From Streptomyces flavochromogenes (GTDB lineage Bacteria > Actinomycetota > Actinomycetes > Streptomycetales > Streptomycetaceae): a DNA stretch of 64,000 nucleotides. The DNA lies in NCBI RefSeq assembly GCF_000717595.1, contig NZ_JNZO01000027.1:124001-188000 (forward strand), read 5' to 3'. Shown in pieces: positions 25,194-34,427 of the stretch. Position 1 is the first letter of the stretch, and the number at the start of each line of letters is the position of its first letter. The translations under genes were made by a program, and so were the position numbers. Below the pieces are notes generated by a model. That model was not told the origin of the DNA, made no database searches, and was given only the letters and a program-made list of their open reading frames with translations.

Positions 25194-27034
25194 CAGGCAG
25201 CGCCGCCCTTCGGCTTGTCCTCGTCCACGATCTCGGCGTCGACGACGTCGTCGTCAGCCTGGGCCTGCTGGCCGGCGTCGCCGCCCGCGGCCTGCGCGCC
25301 CTGGGCGTCGGCGTACAGCGCCTGGCCGAGCTTCTGGGAGACGGCCGCGACCTTCTCGGTGGCGGTGCGGATCTCGGCGGTGTCCTCGCCCTTGAGCTTG
25401 TCCTTCAGCTCGACGAGCGCGGCCTCGACCTCGGCCTTGACGTCACCGGGGACCTTGTCCTCGTTGTCCTTGAGGAACTTCTCCGTCTGGTAGACGAGCT
25501 GCTCGCCCTGGTTGCGGGACTCGGCGGCCTCGCGGCGACGGTGGTCCTCGTCCGCGTACTGCTCGGCCTCCTGGCGCATCCGGTCGACCTCGTCCTTCGG
25601 CAGCGAGGAGCCACCGGTGACGGTCATCTTCTGCTCCTTGCCCGTGCCGAGGTCCTTCGCGGTCACGTGCATGATGCCGTTGGCGTCGATGTCGAAGGCG
25701 ACCTCGATCTGCGGGACACCACGCGGGGCCGGCGGCAGACCGGTCAGCTCGAACATGCCGAGCTTCTTGTTGTACGCCGCGATCTCGCGCTCGCCCTGGT
25801 AGACCTGGATCTGCACGGACGGCTGGTTGTCCTCGGCCGTCGTGAAGATCTCGGACCGCTTGGTCGGGATCGTGGTGTTGCGCTCGATGAGCTTGGTCAT
25901 GATGCCGCCCTTGGTCTCGATACCGAGGGACAGCGGGGTCACGTCGAGGAGCAGGACGTCCTTGACCTCACCCTTGAGGACACCGGCCTGGAGCGCGGCG
26001 CCGATGGCGACGACCTCGTCCGGGTTGACGCCCTTGTTGGCGTCCTGACCGCCGGTCAGCTCCTTGACGAGCTCGGCGACGGCCGGCATACGGGTCGAAC
26101 CACCGACGAGAACGACGTGGTCGATCTCGGAGAGGTTGATGCCCGCGTCCTTGATGACGTTGTGGAACGGCACCTTGCAGCGGTCGAGCAGGTCCGAGGT
26201 CAGCTGCTGGAACTGGGCTCGGGTGAGCTTCTCGTCCAGGTGCAGCGGGCCCTCGGCGGAGGCCGTGATGTACGGCAGGTTGATGGAGGTCTCGGTCGAG
26301 GACGAGAGCTCGATCTTCGCCTTCTCCGCGGCCTCGCGGAGACGCTGGAGAGCCATCTTGTCCTTGGCCAGGTCCACACCGTGGCCGTTCTGGAACTGCG
26401 TCACCAGGTAGTCGACGACGCGCTGGTCCCAGTCGTCACCACCGAGGTGGTTGTCACCGTTGGTGGCCTTCACCTCGACGACGCCGTCGCCGATCTCCAG
26501 GAGGGACACGTCGAAGGTGCCGCCACCGAGGTCGAAGACGAGGATCGTCTGGTCGTCCTTGTCGAGGCCGTACGCGAGAGCGGCCGCGGTCGGCTCGTTG
26601 ACGATGCGCAGGACGTTGAGGCCCGCGATCTCACCGGCCTCCTTGGTGGCCTGGCGCTCGGAGTCGTTGAAGTACGCCGGCACGGTGATGACCGCGTCGA
26701 CGACCTTCTCGCCCAGGTAGGCCTCGGCGTCGCGCTTCAGCTTCTGCAGGATGAAGGCGCTCATCTGCTGCGGGTTGAAGTTCTTGCCGTCGATCTCGAT
26801 CTTCCAGTCGGTGCCCATGTGGCGCTTGACCGACCGGATGGTCCTGTCGACGTTGGTGACGGCCTGACGCTTGGCCACCTCGCCGACGAGCACCTCGCCG
26901 TTCTTCGCGAAGGCGACGACGGACGGCGTGGTCCTGGCGCCCTCGGCGTTGGTGATGACGGTGGGCTCGCCGCCTTCCAGAACGCTGACGACGGAGTTAG
27001 TCGTGCCCAGGTCGATGCCGACCGCACGTGCCAT
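25193..27034 (-). CDS. dnaK: DnaK (Hsp70) chaperone
   Basis: This ATP-driven chaperone folds proteins and also acts as co-repressor of HspR. The 613 residues start at ATG 27034 with GGAGGAA upstream. ATPase-domain signatures are [38 protein letters not shown] and [13 protein letters not shown]. The substrate domain starts near residue 380, and the tail ends [17 protein letters not shown], close to the EEVD-like bacterial pattern. Two HAIR sites lie 23-95 bases upstream. It is the first gene of the operon. Confidence 0.98.
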   Translation of the reverse strand: MARAVGIDLGTTNSVVSVLEGGEPTVITNAEGARTTPSVVAFAKNGEVLVGEVAKRQAVTNVDRTIRSVKRHMGTDWKIEIDGKNFNPQQMSAFILQKLKRDAEAYLGEKVVDAVITVPAYFNDSERQATKEAGEIAGLNVLRIVNEPTAAALAYGLDKDDQTILVFDLGGGTFDVSLLEIGDGVVEVKATNGDNHLGGDDWDQRVVDYLVTQFQNGHGVDLAKDKMALQRLREAAEKAKIELSSSTETSINLPYITASAEGPLHLDEKLTRAQFQQLTSDLLDRCKVPFHNVIKDAGINLSEIDHVVLVGGSTRMPAVAELVKELTGGQDANKGVNPDEVVAIGAALQAGVLKGEVKDVLLLDVTPLSLGIETKGGIMTKLIERNTTIPTKRSEIFTTAEDNQPSVQIQVYQGEREIAAYNKKLGMFELTGLPPAPRGVPQIEVAFDIDANGIMHVTAKDLGTGKEQKMTVTGGSSLPKDEVDRMRQEAEQYADEDHRRREAAESRNQGEQLVYQTEKFLKDNEDKVPGDVKAEVEAALVELKDKLKGEDTAEIRTATEKVAAVSQKLGQALYADAQGAQAAGGDAGQQAQADDDVVDAEIVDEDKPKGGAA

Positions 27035-27056
27035 TTCGATTCCTCCAGCTGACGTA

Positions 27057-27077
27057 CTTGAGTGGATCTGACTCAAG
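27057..27077 (-). promoter_or_regulatory. HAIR-1 operator of the dnaK operon
   Basis: CTTGAGT-GGATCTG-ACTCAAG is a perfect match to the HspR consensus CTTGAGT-N7-ACTCAAG. It is 23-43 bases upstream of the dnaK start. Confidence 0.95.
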
Positions 27078-27108
27078 GATGCATGACGACGCCGACTGCG
27101 TCAACAGA

Positions 27109-27129
27109 CCTGAGTGGAGGGCACTCAAC
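27109..27129 (-). promoter_or_regulatory. HAIR-2 operator of the dnaK operon
   Basis: On the plus strand it reads CCTGAGT-N7-ACTCAAC, two mismatches from the consensus, centred 52 bases from HAIR-1, about five helical turns away. Paired sites of this kind allow cooperative HspR binding at dnaK promoters. Confidence 0.88.
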
Positions 27130-27308
27130 TCTTCGCCCTTTATCTCGCTCATACGGAGGGGAGCGCGCGTCGATCCCCGGTCCGGCGAGGTGTCACATGA
27201 GAGAGTCCGATGGCCCCATGTCGGGCAAACCAGCCATATCCCACGAATATCCCATGATTCTCATTCGCCGCTCGGAAGGGTGTGGGGAATGCTCGGAAGG
27301 GTGCGGAA

Positions 27309-27797
27309 ATGACGGCCAAGCGCACGTTCGACGTCGTGGGCGGGCTCGCCCTCCTGGCCATGCTGTCCCCGCTGCTCGCCGCCGTCGCCCTCTCGGTCGC
27401 CCTCGGCTCGACCACCCCCGGCCGGGGCGTGCTGCGCCGCCGCACGGTGGCAGGCTTGAGGGGAGAACCCTTCACCATGCTGACCTTCCGCACGAAGAGC
27501 CCGCTGGCCGCGCTGCCGCTCCTCGCGCACGTCGTCGGCGGCCGGATGTCGCTGGTCGGACCGTGTCCACTGACCCCGGGCCACCGCGAGTGCGCGGGCG
27601 AGGGAAGCCGTCGGCTCTCCGTGCGCCCCGGGCTCACCGGCCCGTGGCAGATCAGCGGACGCTCGGACCTGCCGTGGGAGGAGCGCGAGCTGCTCGACCT
27701 GCACTATGTGGACCACCACTGGCTGGGGATGGATCTGGCGATCCTGGCGCGTACGCTTCCAGCAGTCCGCAGGCGTCGCGCGGCAAGGTTTGCCTGA
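27309..27797 (+). CDS. Short, divergent sugar transferase (WcaJ/PF02397-like)
   Basis: The 162-residue protein starts at ATG 27309 (AAGGG upstream): MTAKRTFDVVGGLALLAML, one membrane segment. It then shows PFTMLTFRTKSP, GGRMSLVGPCPLTPGHR, RRLSVRPGLTGPWQISGRS and LPWEERELLDLHYVDHHW. These follow polyprenol-phosphate sugar-1-phosphate transferases that start exopolysaccharide synthesis at the membrane. The usual length is about 200 residues or more, and the catalytic-type DE in LDELPQLWN is replaced by Ala here (PLAALPLL). It may be inactive or altered. No other polysaccharide genes are nearby. Confidence 0.75.
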   Translation: MTAKRTFDVVGGLALLAMLSPLLAAVALSVALGSTTPGRGVLRRRTVAGLRGEPFTMLTFRTKSPLAALPLLAHVVGGRMSLVGPCPLTPGHRECAGEGSRRLSVRPGLTGPWQISGRSDLPWEERELLDLHYVDHHWLGMDLAILARTLPAVRRRRAARFA

Positions 27798-27904
27798 GCG
27801 ACACAGATCACCGCGAGCGCCGCTACAGCACGGGGCCCCGAACGGGTAATCTCAGCACGGACTCCATAAGTTACCGCTTAGTAGGCCCGCCCGAGGAGCC
27901 CCTC

Positions 27905-30166
27905 ATGCAACTCGCCGCGATCATCGTGTCGATCGCCATCACGGTGGTGGCCGTCGCGCTGTTCGGTCGTGCCACCGTGCAGATCTACCGGTTCGTGCGC
28001 CTCGGGCAGCCCGTGCCCGCCGGCACCCGCACCGGCGACCCCACCCAGCGCACCGTGACCCTGGTCAAGGAATTCCTCGGCCACACCCGGATGAACCGCT
28101 GGGGCATCGTCGGCTTCGCGCACTGGTTCGTCGCGGTGGGCTTCTTCTCGCTGCTCCTGACGATCGTCAACGCCTTCGGCCAGCTCTTCCAGGCCGACTG
28201 GCTGATCCCGATCATCGGCGACTGGCTGCCGTACGAGATCTTCACCGAGTTCCTCGGCCTGATGACGGTCCTGGGCATCGTGACCCTCATCGTGATCCGG
28301 CAGCTCAGCAAGCCGACCAGGGCGGGCCGCAAGTCCCGCTTCGCGGGCTCCAAGACCGGCCAGGCGTACTTCGTCGAGGCCGTCATCCTGATCGTCGGCG
28401 TCTGCATCATGACGCTGCGGGCCCTCGAGGGCGTCCAGCACCACGTCACCGGCTGGGAGCCGGGCTTCTTCGCCTCGTACCCGCTGATCGCACTGCTCGA
28501 CGGCCTGGACCTGAGCACGATCCAGTACCTCACCTACTTCTTCGCGTGCCTCAAGATCGTCACGTCCTTCACCTGGATGATCACGGTCTCGCTCAACACG
28601 AACATGGGTGTCGCCTGGCACCGCTTCCTCGGCTTCCCGAACATCTGGTTCAAGCGGAACGCCGACGGCTCCACCGCGCTGGGCGCGCTCCAGCCGATGA
28701 CGACGGCGGGCAAGGAGATCGACTGGGAGGACCCGGCCGAGGACGCCGTCTTCGGTGTCTCCCAGGTCGAGCAGTTCTCCTGGAAGGGCATCCTCGACTT
28801 CTCCACCTGCACCGAGTGCGGCCGCTGCCAGTCGCAGTGCCCCGCCTGGAACACCGGCAAGCCCCTCTCCCCCAAGCTCCTCATCATGTCGCTGCGCGAC
28901 CACGCGCACGCCAAGGCGCCGTACCTGCTCGCCGGCGGCGGCAAGGACATGGAGGGCAACGAGAAGGCCACCGAGGAGCAGCTCAAGGACGTCCCCGCCT
29001 CGGCGATCGCCGAGGCCGAGCGCCCCCTCATCGGCACCGCCGAGGAGAACGGCGTCATCGACCCCGACGTCCTGTGGTCCTGCACCACCTGCGGCGCCTG
29101 CGTCGAGCAGTGCCCGGTCGACATCGAGCACATCGACCACATCGTCGACATGCGCCGCTACCAGGTGATGATCGAGTCCGCCTTCCCCTCGGAGGCCGGC
29201 ACGATGCTCAAGAACCTGGAGAAGAAGGGCAACCCCTGGGGCCTGGCGAAGAAGCAGCGCGTCGAGTGGACCAAGGAGGTCGACTTCGAGGTCCCGATCG
29301 TCGGCAAGGACGTCGAGGACCTCTCGGAGTTCGACTACCTCTACTGGGTCGGCTGCGCCGGCGCCCTGGAGGACCGGGCCAAGAAGACCACCAAGGCCTT
29401 CGCGGAGCTGCTGCACATGGCGGGCGTCAAGTTCGCGATCATGGGCGGCGACGAGAAGTGCACCGGTGACTCCCCCCGCCGCCTGGGCAACGAGCCGCTG
29501 TTCCAGCAGCTCGCCCAGGAGAACGTCGCCATGCTGAACATGGCGTTCGGCGAGGACGACGAGGACGAGTCGACGAAGAAGCCGAAGTCGGCGAAGCGGA
29601 TCGTCTCGACCTGCCCGCACTGCTTCAACACCATCGCCAACGAGTACCCGCAGCTCGGCGGCGAGTACGAGGTCATCCACCACACCCAGCTGCTCCAGCA
29701 CCTCATCGACGAGGGCAAGCTGGTCCCGGTGACCCCGGTCGACGGTCTGATCACCTACCACGACCCGTGCTACCTGGGCCGTCACAACAAGGTCTACACG
29801 CCGCCGCGCGAGATCATGTCCGCCGTCCCCGGCCTGCGCCAGCAGGAGATGCACCGCCACAAGGAGCGCGGCTTCTGCTGCGGCGCCGGCGGTGCCCGGA
29901 TGTGGATGGAGGAGCGGATCGGCAAGCGCATCAACAACGAGCGCGTCGAGGAGGCCCTGTCCCTCAACCCGGACATCGTCTCCACCGCCTGCCCGTTCTG
30001 CCTGGTCATGCTGACCGACTCGGTCAACGGCAAGAAGAACGAGGGCAAGGCCAAGGAGTCCGTCACGGTCGTGGACGTGGCCCAGCTGCTCCTCGAATCG
30101 GTGAAGACCCCGGTGGACCCGGAGCCGGAGCCGGCCGAGGAGCCGGAGCCGGAACCGGCCGCCTGA
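27905..30166 (+). CDS. Membrane iron-sulfur oxidoreductase (HdrD/CCG-domain type)
   Basis: The 753-residue protein starts at ATG 27905 (GAGGAG upstream). The N-terminal 250 residues hold about six membrane helices like the gamma subunit of nitrate reductase (GFAHWFVAVGFFSLLLTIVN). Two 4Fe-4S motifs follow: CTECGRCQSQCP at about 301 and CTTCGACVEQCP at about 392. Then come two CCG-type domains (CPHCFNTIANEYP, YHDPCYLGRHN, GFCCGAGGARMWMEERIG, CPFCLVML), as in heterodisulfide reductase HdrD and GlpC. It probably passes electrons between quinone and a cytoplasmic partner. It ends in a PEPEPAEEPEPEP tail and is monocistronic. Confidence 0.88.
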   Translation: MQLAAIIVSIAITVVAVALFGRATVQIYRFVRLGQPVPAGTRTGDPTQRTVTLVKEFLGHTRMNRWGIVGFAHWFVAVGFFSLLLTIVNAFGQLFQADWLIPIIGDWLPYEIFTEFLGLMTVLGIVTLIVIRQLSKPTRAGRKSRFAGSKTGQAYFVEAVILIVGVCIMTLRALEGVQHHVTGWEPGFFASYPLIALLDGLDLSTIQYLTYFFACLKIVTSFTWMITVSLNTNMGVAWHRFLGFPNIWFKRNADGSTALGALQPMTTAGKEIDWEDPAEDAVFGVSQVEQFSWKGILDFSTCTECGRCQSQCPAWNTGKPLSPKLLIMSLRDHAHAKAPYLLAGGGKDMEGNEKATEEQLKDVPASAIAEAERPLIGTAEENGVIDPDVLWSCTTCGACVEQCPVDIEHIDHIVDMRRYQVMIESAFPSEAGTMLKNLEKKGNPWGLAKKQRVEWTKEVDFEVPIVGKDVEDLSEFDYLYWVGCAGALEDRAKKTTKAFAELLHMAGVKFAIMGGDEKCTGDSPRRLGNEPLFQQLAQENVAMLNMAFGEDDEDESTKKPKSAKRIVSTCPHCFNTIANEYPQLGGEYEVIHHTQLLQHLIDEGKLVPVTPVDGLITYHDPCYLGRHNKVYTPPREIMSAVPGLRQQEMHRHKERGFCCGAGGARMWMEERIGKRINNERVEEALSLNPDIVSTACPFCLVMLTDSVNGKKNEGKAKESVTVVDVAQLLLESVKTPVDPEPEPAEEPEPEPAA

Positions 30167-30179
30167 GCCCGATGTGAGA

Positions 30180-30218
30180 GTGCCGCCCCGCGCGTGAAGC
30201 GCGGGGCGGCACTTTTTT
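30180..30218 (+). terminator. Intrinsic terminator with T6 tract
   Basis: GTGCCGCCCCGCGC pairs with GCGCGGGGCGGCAC (14 bp, GTGAA loop), followed by TTTTTT. A classical rho-independent terminator for the iron-sulfur gene. Confidence 0.92.
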
Positions 30219-30244
30219 CGCTCCGTCGGGCTTCCCTCGCTCCG

Positions 30245-30964
30245 TCAGGCCTTCCGGGCGACGTACTTCTCGACGAGCTTGCCCTGGAAGTCGTAGACCC
30301 GGCTGTCGGCACCCTGCCGGGGGGTGTCGATGGCGGCGAGCTTGTACGTGTGCCTGCCTGCGTCGACGAGCTTGTACGTCCAGCCGTGGTGGGCCGCGGT
30401 CGGGTGCTTCAGGTCGAGGGAGCCGAGGGAACGGCCGTTCTTCCGGGTGAGCTCGACGCGGGGCCAGGTCTTGCTCTTGAAGAACCGGGCGACGTTCCCG
30501 TCGGGGAGGGTGACCTTGGCGTCGGCCTGCCGCACGGTGTCCTTCTTCTGCTGCGGGGCGGGCCTGGGGGCCGGCTCGGGCTTCGGGGCGGGGGCCGGGT
30601 CCGGCCGGGGAGCGGTCTCCACCCAGGAGCGCACGGTGCCGTCGGGCCGGAGGACGACGTGGAGGCCGTTGTTCTGCCCGTACGCGGGCCGACCGTCGGT
30701 GCTGGTGAGGGTGTCGATCAGGGACCCGCCGGCATAGATCTCGGCGGAGAACCGGCCCGGGCCGTCCTGGTAGACCTTGGCGAGCGAACCGTCGGCGAGG
30801 TCGACGTTCCGCCAGAGGACCGACTGGTCGCTCGACGTCGGCGCCGGGTCCGGGCCCTGGTCCGGCTCGTCGGCGGCGAAGGCCCCGGCGGCCGGCAGGA
30901 GGAGGGCGGCGACGGCCCCGGTGGCGACGGCGGCGGTACGGGCGGAACGACGGGTGACACGCAT
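30245..30964 (-). CDS. Secreted protein of unknown function
   Basis: The 239-residue protein starts at ATG 30964 with GGAG upstream. Its signal peptide MRVTRRSARTAAVATGAVAA ends near GAFAADEP. Two similar domains of about 80 residues flank a Pro/Ala/Lys linker (PAPAPKPEPAPRPAPQ). Both contain a pattern of short beta strands ending with a charged or Tyr-rich turn: KVYQDGPGRFSAEIYAGG early, and RFFKSKTWPRVELTRKNGRS late. The internal duplication is judged by eye. No enzyme motif is seen. It is convergent with the iron-sulfur gene and divergent from the Yip1-like gene. Confidence 0.75.
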   Translation of the reverse strand: MRVTRRSARTAAVATGAVAALLLPAAGAFAADEPDQGPDPAPTSSDQSVLWRNVDLADGSLAKVYQDGPGRFSAEIYAGGSLIDTLTSTDGRPAYGQNNGLHVVLRPDGTVRSWVETAPRPDPAPAPKPEPAPRPAPQQKKDTVRQADAKVTLPDGNVARFFKSKTWPRVELTRKNGRSLGSLDLKHPTAAHHGWTYKLVDAGRHTYKLAAIDTPRQGADSRVYDFQGKLVEKYVARKA

Positions 30965-31178
30965 CGGAGAGCTCCTTGCTCGGATCGCTGACGTCTCCGA
31001 AGCTACGAGTACGACATTGAGGTGATACGTCGGATTTGTAACAGCGACCGCACGCCCGCCCACCGACCGTGTCACGGCCCACAGCGGGTCCGCTCAACCC
31101 CCTAGGGGATGTCACAGCTCAGTGGCAAGGACAGGTCCGGGGAGCGCCCGCACAGCGGAAGCGGGTACGTTCGACGAC

Positions 31179-32066
31179 GTGGCTGGATTCAGGAACGGAC
31201 GCGGCCGGGACAACCGCCCCCCGCACAATCAACCGCAGCAGGCGCCGTACGGGTACAACGCGGCCCCGCCGCCGTACCCGCAGCAGCAGTGGCAACAGCA
31301 GCCACCGCAGGGGCGCCAAGGGCACCCGGGACACCAGGGGCCCCAGCAGGGGCACCAGGGGCAGCCCTACGGGGAGCCGGAGTACTTCGGCGAGCCGTAC
31401 GGCCAGCCGCAGCACCCGCACGCGGCGACGGCGAACAACCCGGGCCACACCCAGATGTTCAGCGTCGACGACCCCTACGGCAACGCCGCGACCCACCACG
31501 CCGGCGCCGCACCCGTCCCGACGGGCCCCCGGCTCCCGTGGAAGGCGCTCCTGAGCGGCATCGTGCTGCGCCCGGCGGACACGTTCCTGCGGATGCGGGA
31601 CCACGCCGTGTGGGGCCCGGCGCTGATCGTCACCTTCCTCTACGGGCTGCTCGCGATCTTCGGCTTCGACAAGGCGCGCGACGAGGCGATCAACGCGACC
31701 CTGTCGACGGCGATCCCGTACGTCCTGATGACCGCCCTCGGCTTCGTCGTCGGCGGACTGATCCTGGGCTCGGTGACGCACACGCTCGCACGCCAGCTGG
31801 GCGGCGACGGGGCGTGGCAGCCGACGGTGGGCCTGTCGATGCTGATCATGTCGATCACGGACGCGCCGCGGCTCGTCTTCGCGCTCTTCCTGGGCGGTGA
31901 GAACGGCCTGGTCCAGGTGATCGGCTGGCTGACCTGGCTGGCGGCCGGGGCGCTCTTCACGATGATGGTGAGCCGCTCGCACGACCTGCCGTGGCCGAAG
32001 GCGCTGGGCGCGTCGGCGATCCAGCTGGTGGCGCTGCTGAGCCTGATCAAGCTCGGCACGCTCTGA
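31179..32066 (+). CDS. Yip1 family membrane protein
   Basis: The 295-residue protein starts MAGFRNGRGRDNRPPHNQPQ. The first 120 residues are Gln/Pro/Gly/His-rich and disordered. The rest has five membrane helices with Yip1-type spacing: SGIVLRPADTFLRMRDHAVW, VTFLYGLLAIFGF, IPYVLMTALGFVVGGLILGS, LSMLIMSITDAPRLVFALFL, and a last helix. The GTG at 31179 is only 6-7 bases after a TACGTT box and has no ribosome site, so the mRNA may be leaderless. Function in bacteria unknown. Confidence 0.82.
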   Translation: MAGFRNGRGRDNRPPHNQPQQAPYGYNAAPPPYPQQQWQQQPPQGRQGHPGHQGPQQGHQGQPYGEPEYFGEPYGQPQHPHAATANNPGHTQMFSVDDPYGNAATHHAGAAPVPTGPRLPWKALLSGIVLRPADTFLRMRDHAVWGPALIVTFLYGLLAIFGFDKARDEAINATLSTAIPYVLMTALGFVVGGLILGSVTHTLARQLGGDGAWQPTVGLSMLIMSITDAPRLVFALFLGGENGLVQVIGWLTWLAAGALFTMMVSRSHDLPWPKALGASAIQLVALLSLIKLGTL

Positions 32067-32077
32067 CGACACGGTTC

Positions 32078-32127
32078 GTGACGCGAAGAGGCCCCCACCG
32101 GGTGCGGTGGGGGCCTCTTCGCGTCAC
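32078..32127. terminator. 22-bp convergent terminator
   Basis: The arm starting GTGACGCGAAGAGGCCCCCA pairs perfectly over 22 bases with the arm ending CTTCGCGTCAC around a GGGTGC loop. It lies between two convergent genes. Confidence 0.88.
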
Positions 32128-32138
32128 GTCCCGTGGGC

Positions 32139-32636
32139 TCAGGCGTCGAGGACCTGGCCCTCGCGCTTGACGACGGGCGGCTCGACCGACCAGGGGAAGT
32201 TGATCCACTCGTCGGTCTTCTTCCACACGTACTCGCACTTCACGAGGGAGTGGGACTTCTCGTAGATGACGGCGGATCGGACCTCGGCGACATGGTCGAC
32301 GCAGAAGTCGTGGACGAGCTTGAGCGTCTTGCCGGTGTCGGCGACGTCGTCGGTGATGAGCACCTTCTTGTCGCTGAAGTCGATCGCGTCCGGCACGGGC
32401 GCCAGCATGACCGGCATCTCCAGCGTGGTGCCCACACCGGTGTAGAACTCCACGTTCACGAGGTGGATGTTCTTGCAGTCCAGGGCATAGGCCAGACCGC
32501 CGGCGACGAAGACACCGCCGCGGGCGATCGAGAGCACGATGTCGGGCTCGTAGCCGTCGTCGGCGATCGTCTGCGCCAGCTCACGGACGGCGCGTCCGAA
32601 ACCCTCGTACGTCAGGTTCTCGCGTACCTCACTCAT
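32139..32636 (-). CDS. Phosphoribosyltransferase
   Basis: The 165-residue protein shows the type I PRTase PRPP loop VLITDDVADTGKTLKLVHDF and an N-terminal IVLSIARGGVFVAGGLAYAL. These fit the xanthine/guanine phosphoribosyltransferase group, which salvages purine bases to nucleotides with PRPP. The exact base is not decided by sequence. The start ATG at 32636 is 13 bases after the dcd stop, so the two nucleotide-metabolism genes form an operon. Confidence 0.88.
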   Translation of the reverse strand: MSEVRENLTYEGFGRAVRELAQTIADDGYEPDIVLSIARGGVFVAGGLAYALDCKNIHLVNVEFYTGVGTTLEMPVMLAPVPDAIDFSDKKVLITDDVADTGKTLKLVHDFCVDHVAEVRSAVIYEKSHSLVKCEYVWKKTDEWINFPWSVEPPVVKREGQVLDA

Positions 32637-32649
32637 GCCTGCGACCGCC

Positions 32650-33225
32650 TCACACCTGGGTCCGATGGAAGTTCATGAACGAGCGGGAGGCCGTCGGCCC
32701 CCGCTGGCCCTGGTACCGGGAGCCGTACCGCTCGCTCCCGTACGGGAACTCGGCGGGCGAGCTCAGCCGGAACATGCACAGCTGCCCGATCTTCATACCG
32801 GGCCAGAGCTTGATCGGCAGGGTGGCGAGGTTCGACAGCTCCAGGGTCACGTGCCCGGAGAAACCGGGGTCGATGAACCCGGCGGTCGAGTGCGTCACCA
32901 GCCCGAGCCGCCCGAGAGAGCTCTTCCCCTCGAGCCGCGACGCGATGTCGTCCGGGAGGGTGATGACCTCGTAGGTCGAGGCGAGCACGAACTCGCCGGG
33001 GTGGAGGATGAACGCCTCGTCACCCTCGGGCTCGACCTCACGGGTCAGGTCGAGCTGCTCGACGGCGGGGTCGATGTGGGGGTAGCGGTGGTTCTCGAAC
33101 ACCCGGAAGAAGCGGTCAAGCCTCACGTCGATGCTCGAGGGCTGCACCATGGATTCGTCGTACGGGTCGATGCGCACCCGTCCGGCATCGATCTCGGCCC
33201 GGATGTCCTTGTCTGAGAGAAGCAC
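32650..33225 (-). CDS. dcd: dCTP deaminase
   Basis: The homotrimeric enzyme deaminates dCTP to dUTP (and in bifunctional forms to dUMP) for thymidylate supply. The 191-residue protein starts at GTG 33225 ([19 protein letters not shown]). Motifs: [31 protein letters not shown] (catalytic Ser/Arg region), [20 protein letters not shown] (catalytic Glu) and [16 protein letters not shown]. Length is normal for the family. It is the first gene of a pair with the phosphoribosyltransferase. Confidence 0.95.
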   Translation of the reverse strand: MLLSDKDIRAEIDAGRVRIDPYDESMVQPSSIDVRLDRFFRVFENHRYPHIDPAVEQLDLTREVEPEGDEAFILHPGEFVLASTYEVITLPDDIASRLEGKSSLGRLGLVTHSTAGFIDPGFSGHVTLELSNLATLPIKLWPGMKIGQLCMFRLSSPAEFPYGSERYGSRYQGQRGPTASRSFMNFHRTQV

Positions 33226-33291
33226 GCCCCCACGATACGCAGAGGGCGCGGACCTGCCCCAATCGGCAGGCACCCGCGCCCCGGGCACCGG

Positions 33292-33465
33292 TCAGCGCCG
33301 TCCGGACTCCACCGGCACCGCATGCCGCAGCCGCGCGCAGCGCGGACACCGGATGAGCCGCCCTGGCCCGATCCGCCCGGCCCCGAGCTGCTGCAGCGGG
33401 AACGAAGCGGTACTGAACACATGCCCTTCGGCACAACGGACGACGGTGCGCTCCATCGAACCCAT
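33292..33465 (-). CDS. Small zinc-ribbon-like protein
   Basis: The 57-residue product starts at ATG 33465 (GAAGGGAC upstream): MGSMERTVVRCAEGHVFSTA, then FPLQQLGAGRIGPGRLIRCP and RCARLRHAVPV. The Cys-x3-His and CPxC pairs make one likely zinc site. Small proteins of this shape are common in streptomycetes; the role is unknown. It is a single gene upstream of tRNA-Gly, on the opposite strand. Confidence 0.75.
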   Translation of the reverse strand: MGSMERTVVRCAEGHVFSTASFPLQQLGAGRIGPGRLIRCPRCARLRHAVPVESGRR

Positions 33466-33627
33466 CAAGTCCCTTCCCCTACATACGTGGTGGACGGGAA
33501 GCCACATTAGGGGATCAACGGGACACCCTCCAGGCGGCACTCCGCACCCGAAAAGGCGCAAGCTTCGCCTCAAGTGGCGCATGGGGTACAGTGTGCAACG
33601 ATGCGGCACCGTTCACCGGGCCGCTGT

Positions 33628-33701
33628 GCGGATGTAGTTTAATGGTAGAACATGAGCTTCCCAAGCTTATAGCGCGGGTTCGATTCCCGTCATCCGCTCC
33701 A
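33628..33701 (+). tRNA. tRNA-Gly (anticodon CCC)
   Basis: The cloverleaf fits: acceptor GCGGATG/CATCCGC, D stem GTTT/GAAC, anticodon stem TGAGC/GCTTA with loop TTCCCAA (CCC at 34-36), and T arm GCGGG-TTCGATT-CCCGT. The discriminator is T and CCA is encoded. Its 3' 28 bases are repeated at 45006-45033 as the other end of an integrated element. Confidence 0.95.
33672..33699 (+). repeat. attL: 28-bp tRNA-Gly 3' end
   Basis: It is identical to 45006-45033 and starts GCGCGGGTTCGATTCCCGTC. The repeat covers the T arm and acceptor 3' strand, the standard target of tyrosine integrases. The tRNA remains complete on this side. Confidence 0.92.
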
Positions 33702-34427
33702 TAGCAAAGCCTCGGGTCGGAGACCCGGGGCTTTCGTGTTGTCCAGACCGGTCCACGGCTCGCGCGCCGGATCCGTGCCAGATGCCTTGGAGCGGAGCGT
33801 CTGGACGCGGGCGTCGCCCCCCGCAGCCACCTCGCGCTGCCGCTCCAGGTTCGAGTGCTGATAGATCATGGCCGCCTTCTGGACTGGCCGGCGGGCACCA
33901 TCGTGCCCCAGAGCGTGGCCCCGGACTGGGTCGAAAGCCTGTGCCCGGTGTGCCGGAGGCCGTAGAAGGTGAACCCCTCAGGAAGACCGGCGGCCTTACG
34001 GGCCCGCAGCCGGTAGGGCTTCGCGACGGTCGTCGAACCCGTCGCCTTGAGTCGTTCCGCCCGCCGGGTCGGGACGCGGGGAGGGGTGTTCTCGTCCGGG
34101 TCGGCGGCCTCGAAGGCGGGGAGAAGGTGCAGCCGGAGCAGTCGCCGGTACAGCTCATCGGTGGTCTCCTCCAGGTCGTGTTCCTCGACCCACTGGACCG
34201 CGTACTCGGCGAAGTTCACGGCCCGGGCGTCCGGGTCGCGCCAGTCATCCTTATCGATCTCGGTCTGCTTCTCGGCGAGCCGGTCGTCAGCGTCCCTCGT
34301 GGTCGCGAACGTGCCGGGCGCCGGACGCAAGACACCGTCAGTCCCTGGATACCCCGCCTGGAAGCGGCCCGAGGGCAGCTTGCGGTGGCTCCGAACCGAC
34401 CTCGTCGGCCACGACTGTTGGCCATCA
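33690..34427 (-). pseudogene. int: Tyrosine integrase (AICE type), frameshifted and internally deleted
   Basis: The start at 34427 overlaps the xis stop (TGATG): MANSRGRRGRFGA. A frameshift follows, and the frame resumes as RKLPSGRFQAGYPGTDGVLR, DADDRLAEKQTEIDKDDW and the core-binding domain FAEYAVQWVEEHDLEETTDE. About 150-200 residues with the first catalytic Arg and Lys are missing. The C-terminal box survives as GFTFYGLRHTGHRLSTQSGA. A second frameshift precedes AAMIYQHSNLERQREVAAGG. The catalytic Tyr is present in MIYQHS, and the frame ends within the tRNA at 33690. Non-functional. Confidence 0.88.
33707..33733 (+). terminator. Terminator after tRNA-Gly, element-supplied side
   Basis: AAGCCTCGGGTC pairs with GACCCGGGGCTT around GGA (12 bp, one T/G pair). 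The homologous terminator AAGGCCCAGGTC/GACCTGGGCCTT lies beyond the second att copy at 45041-45067. Confidence 0.8.
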
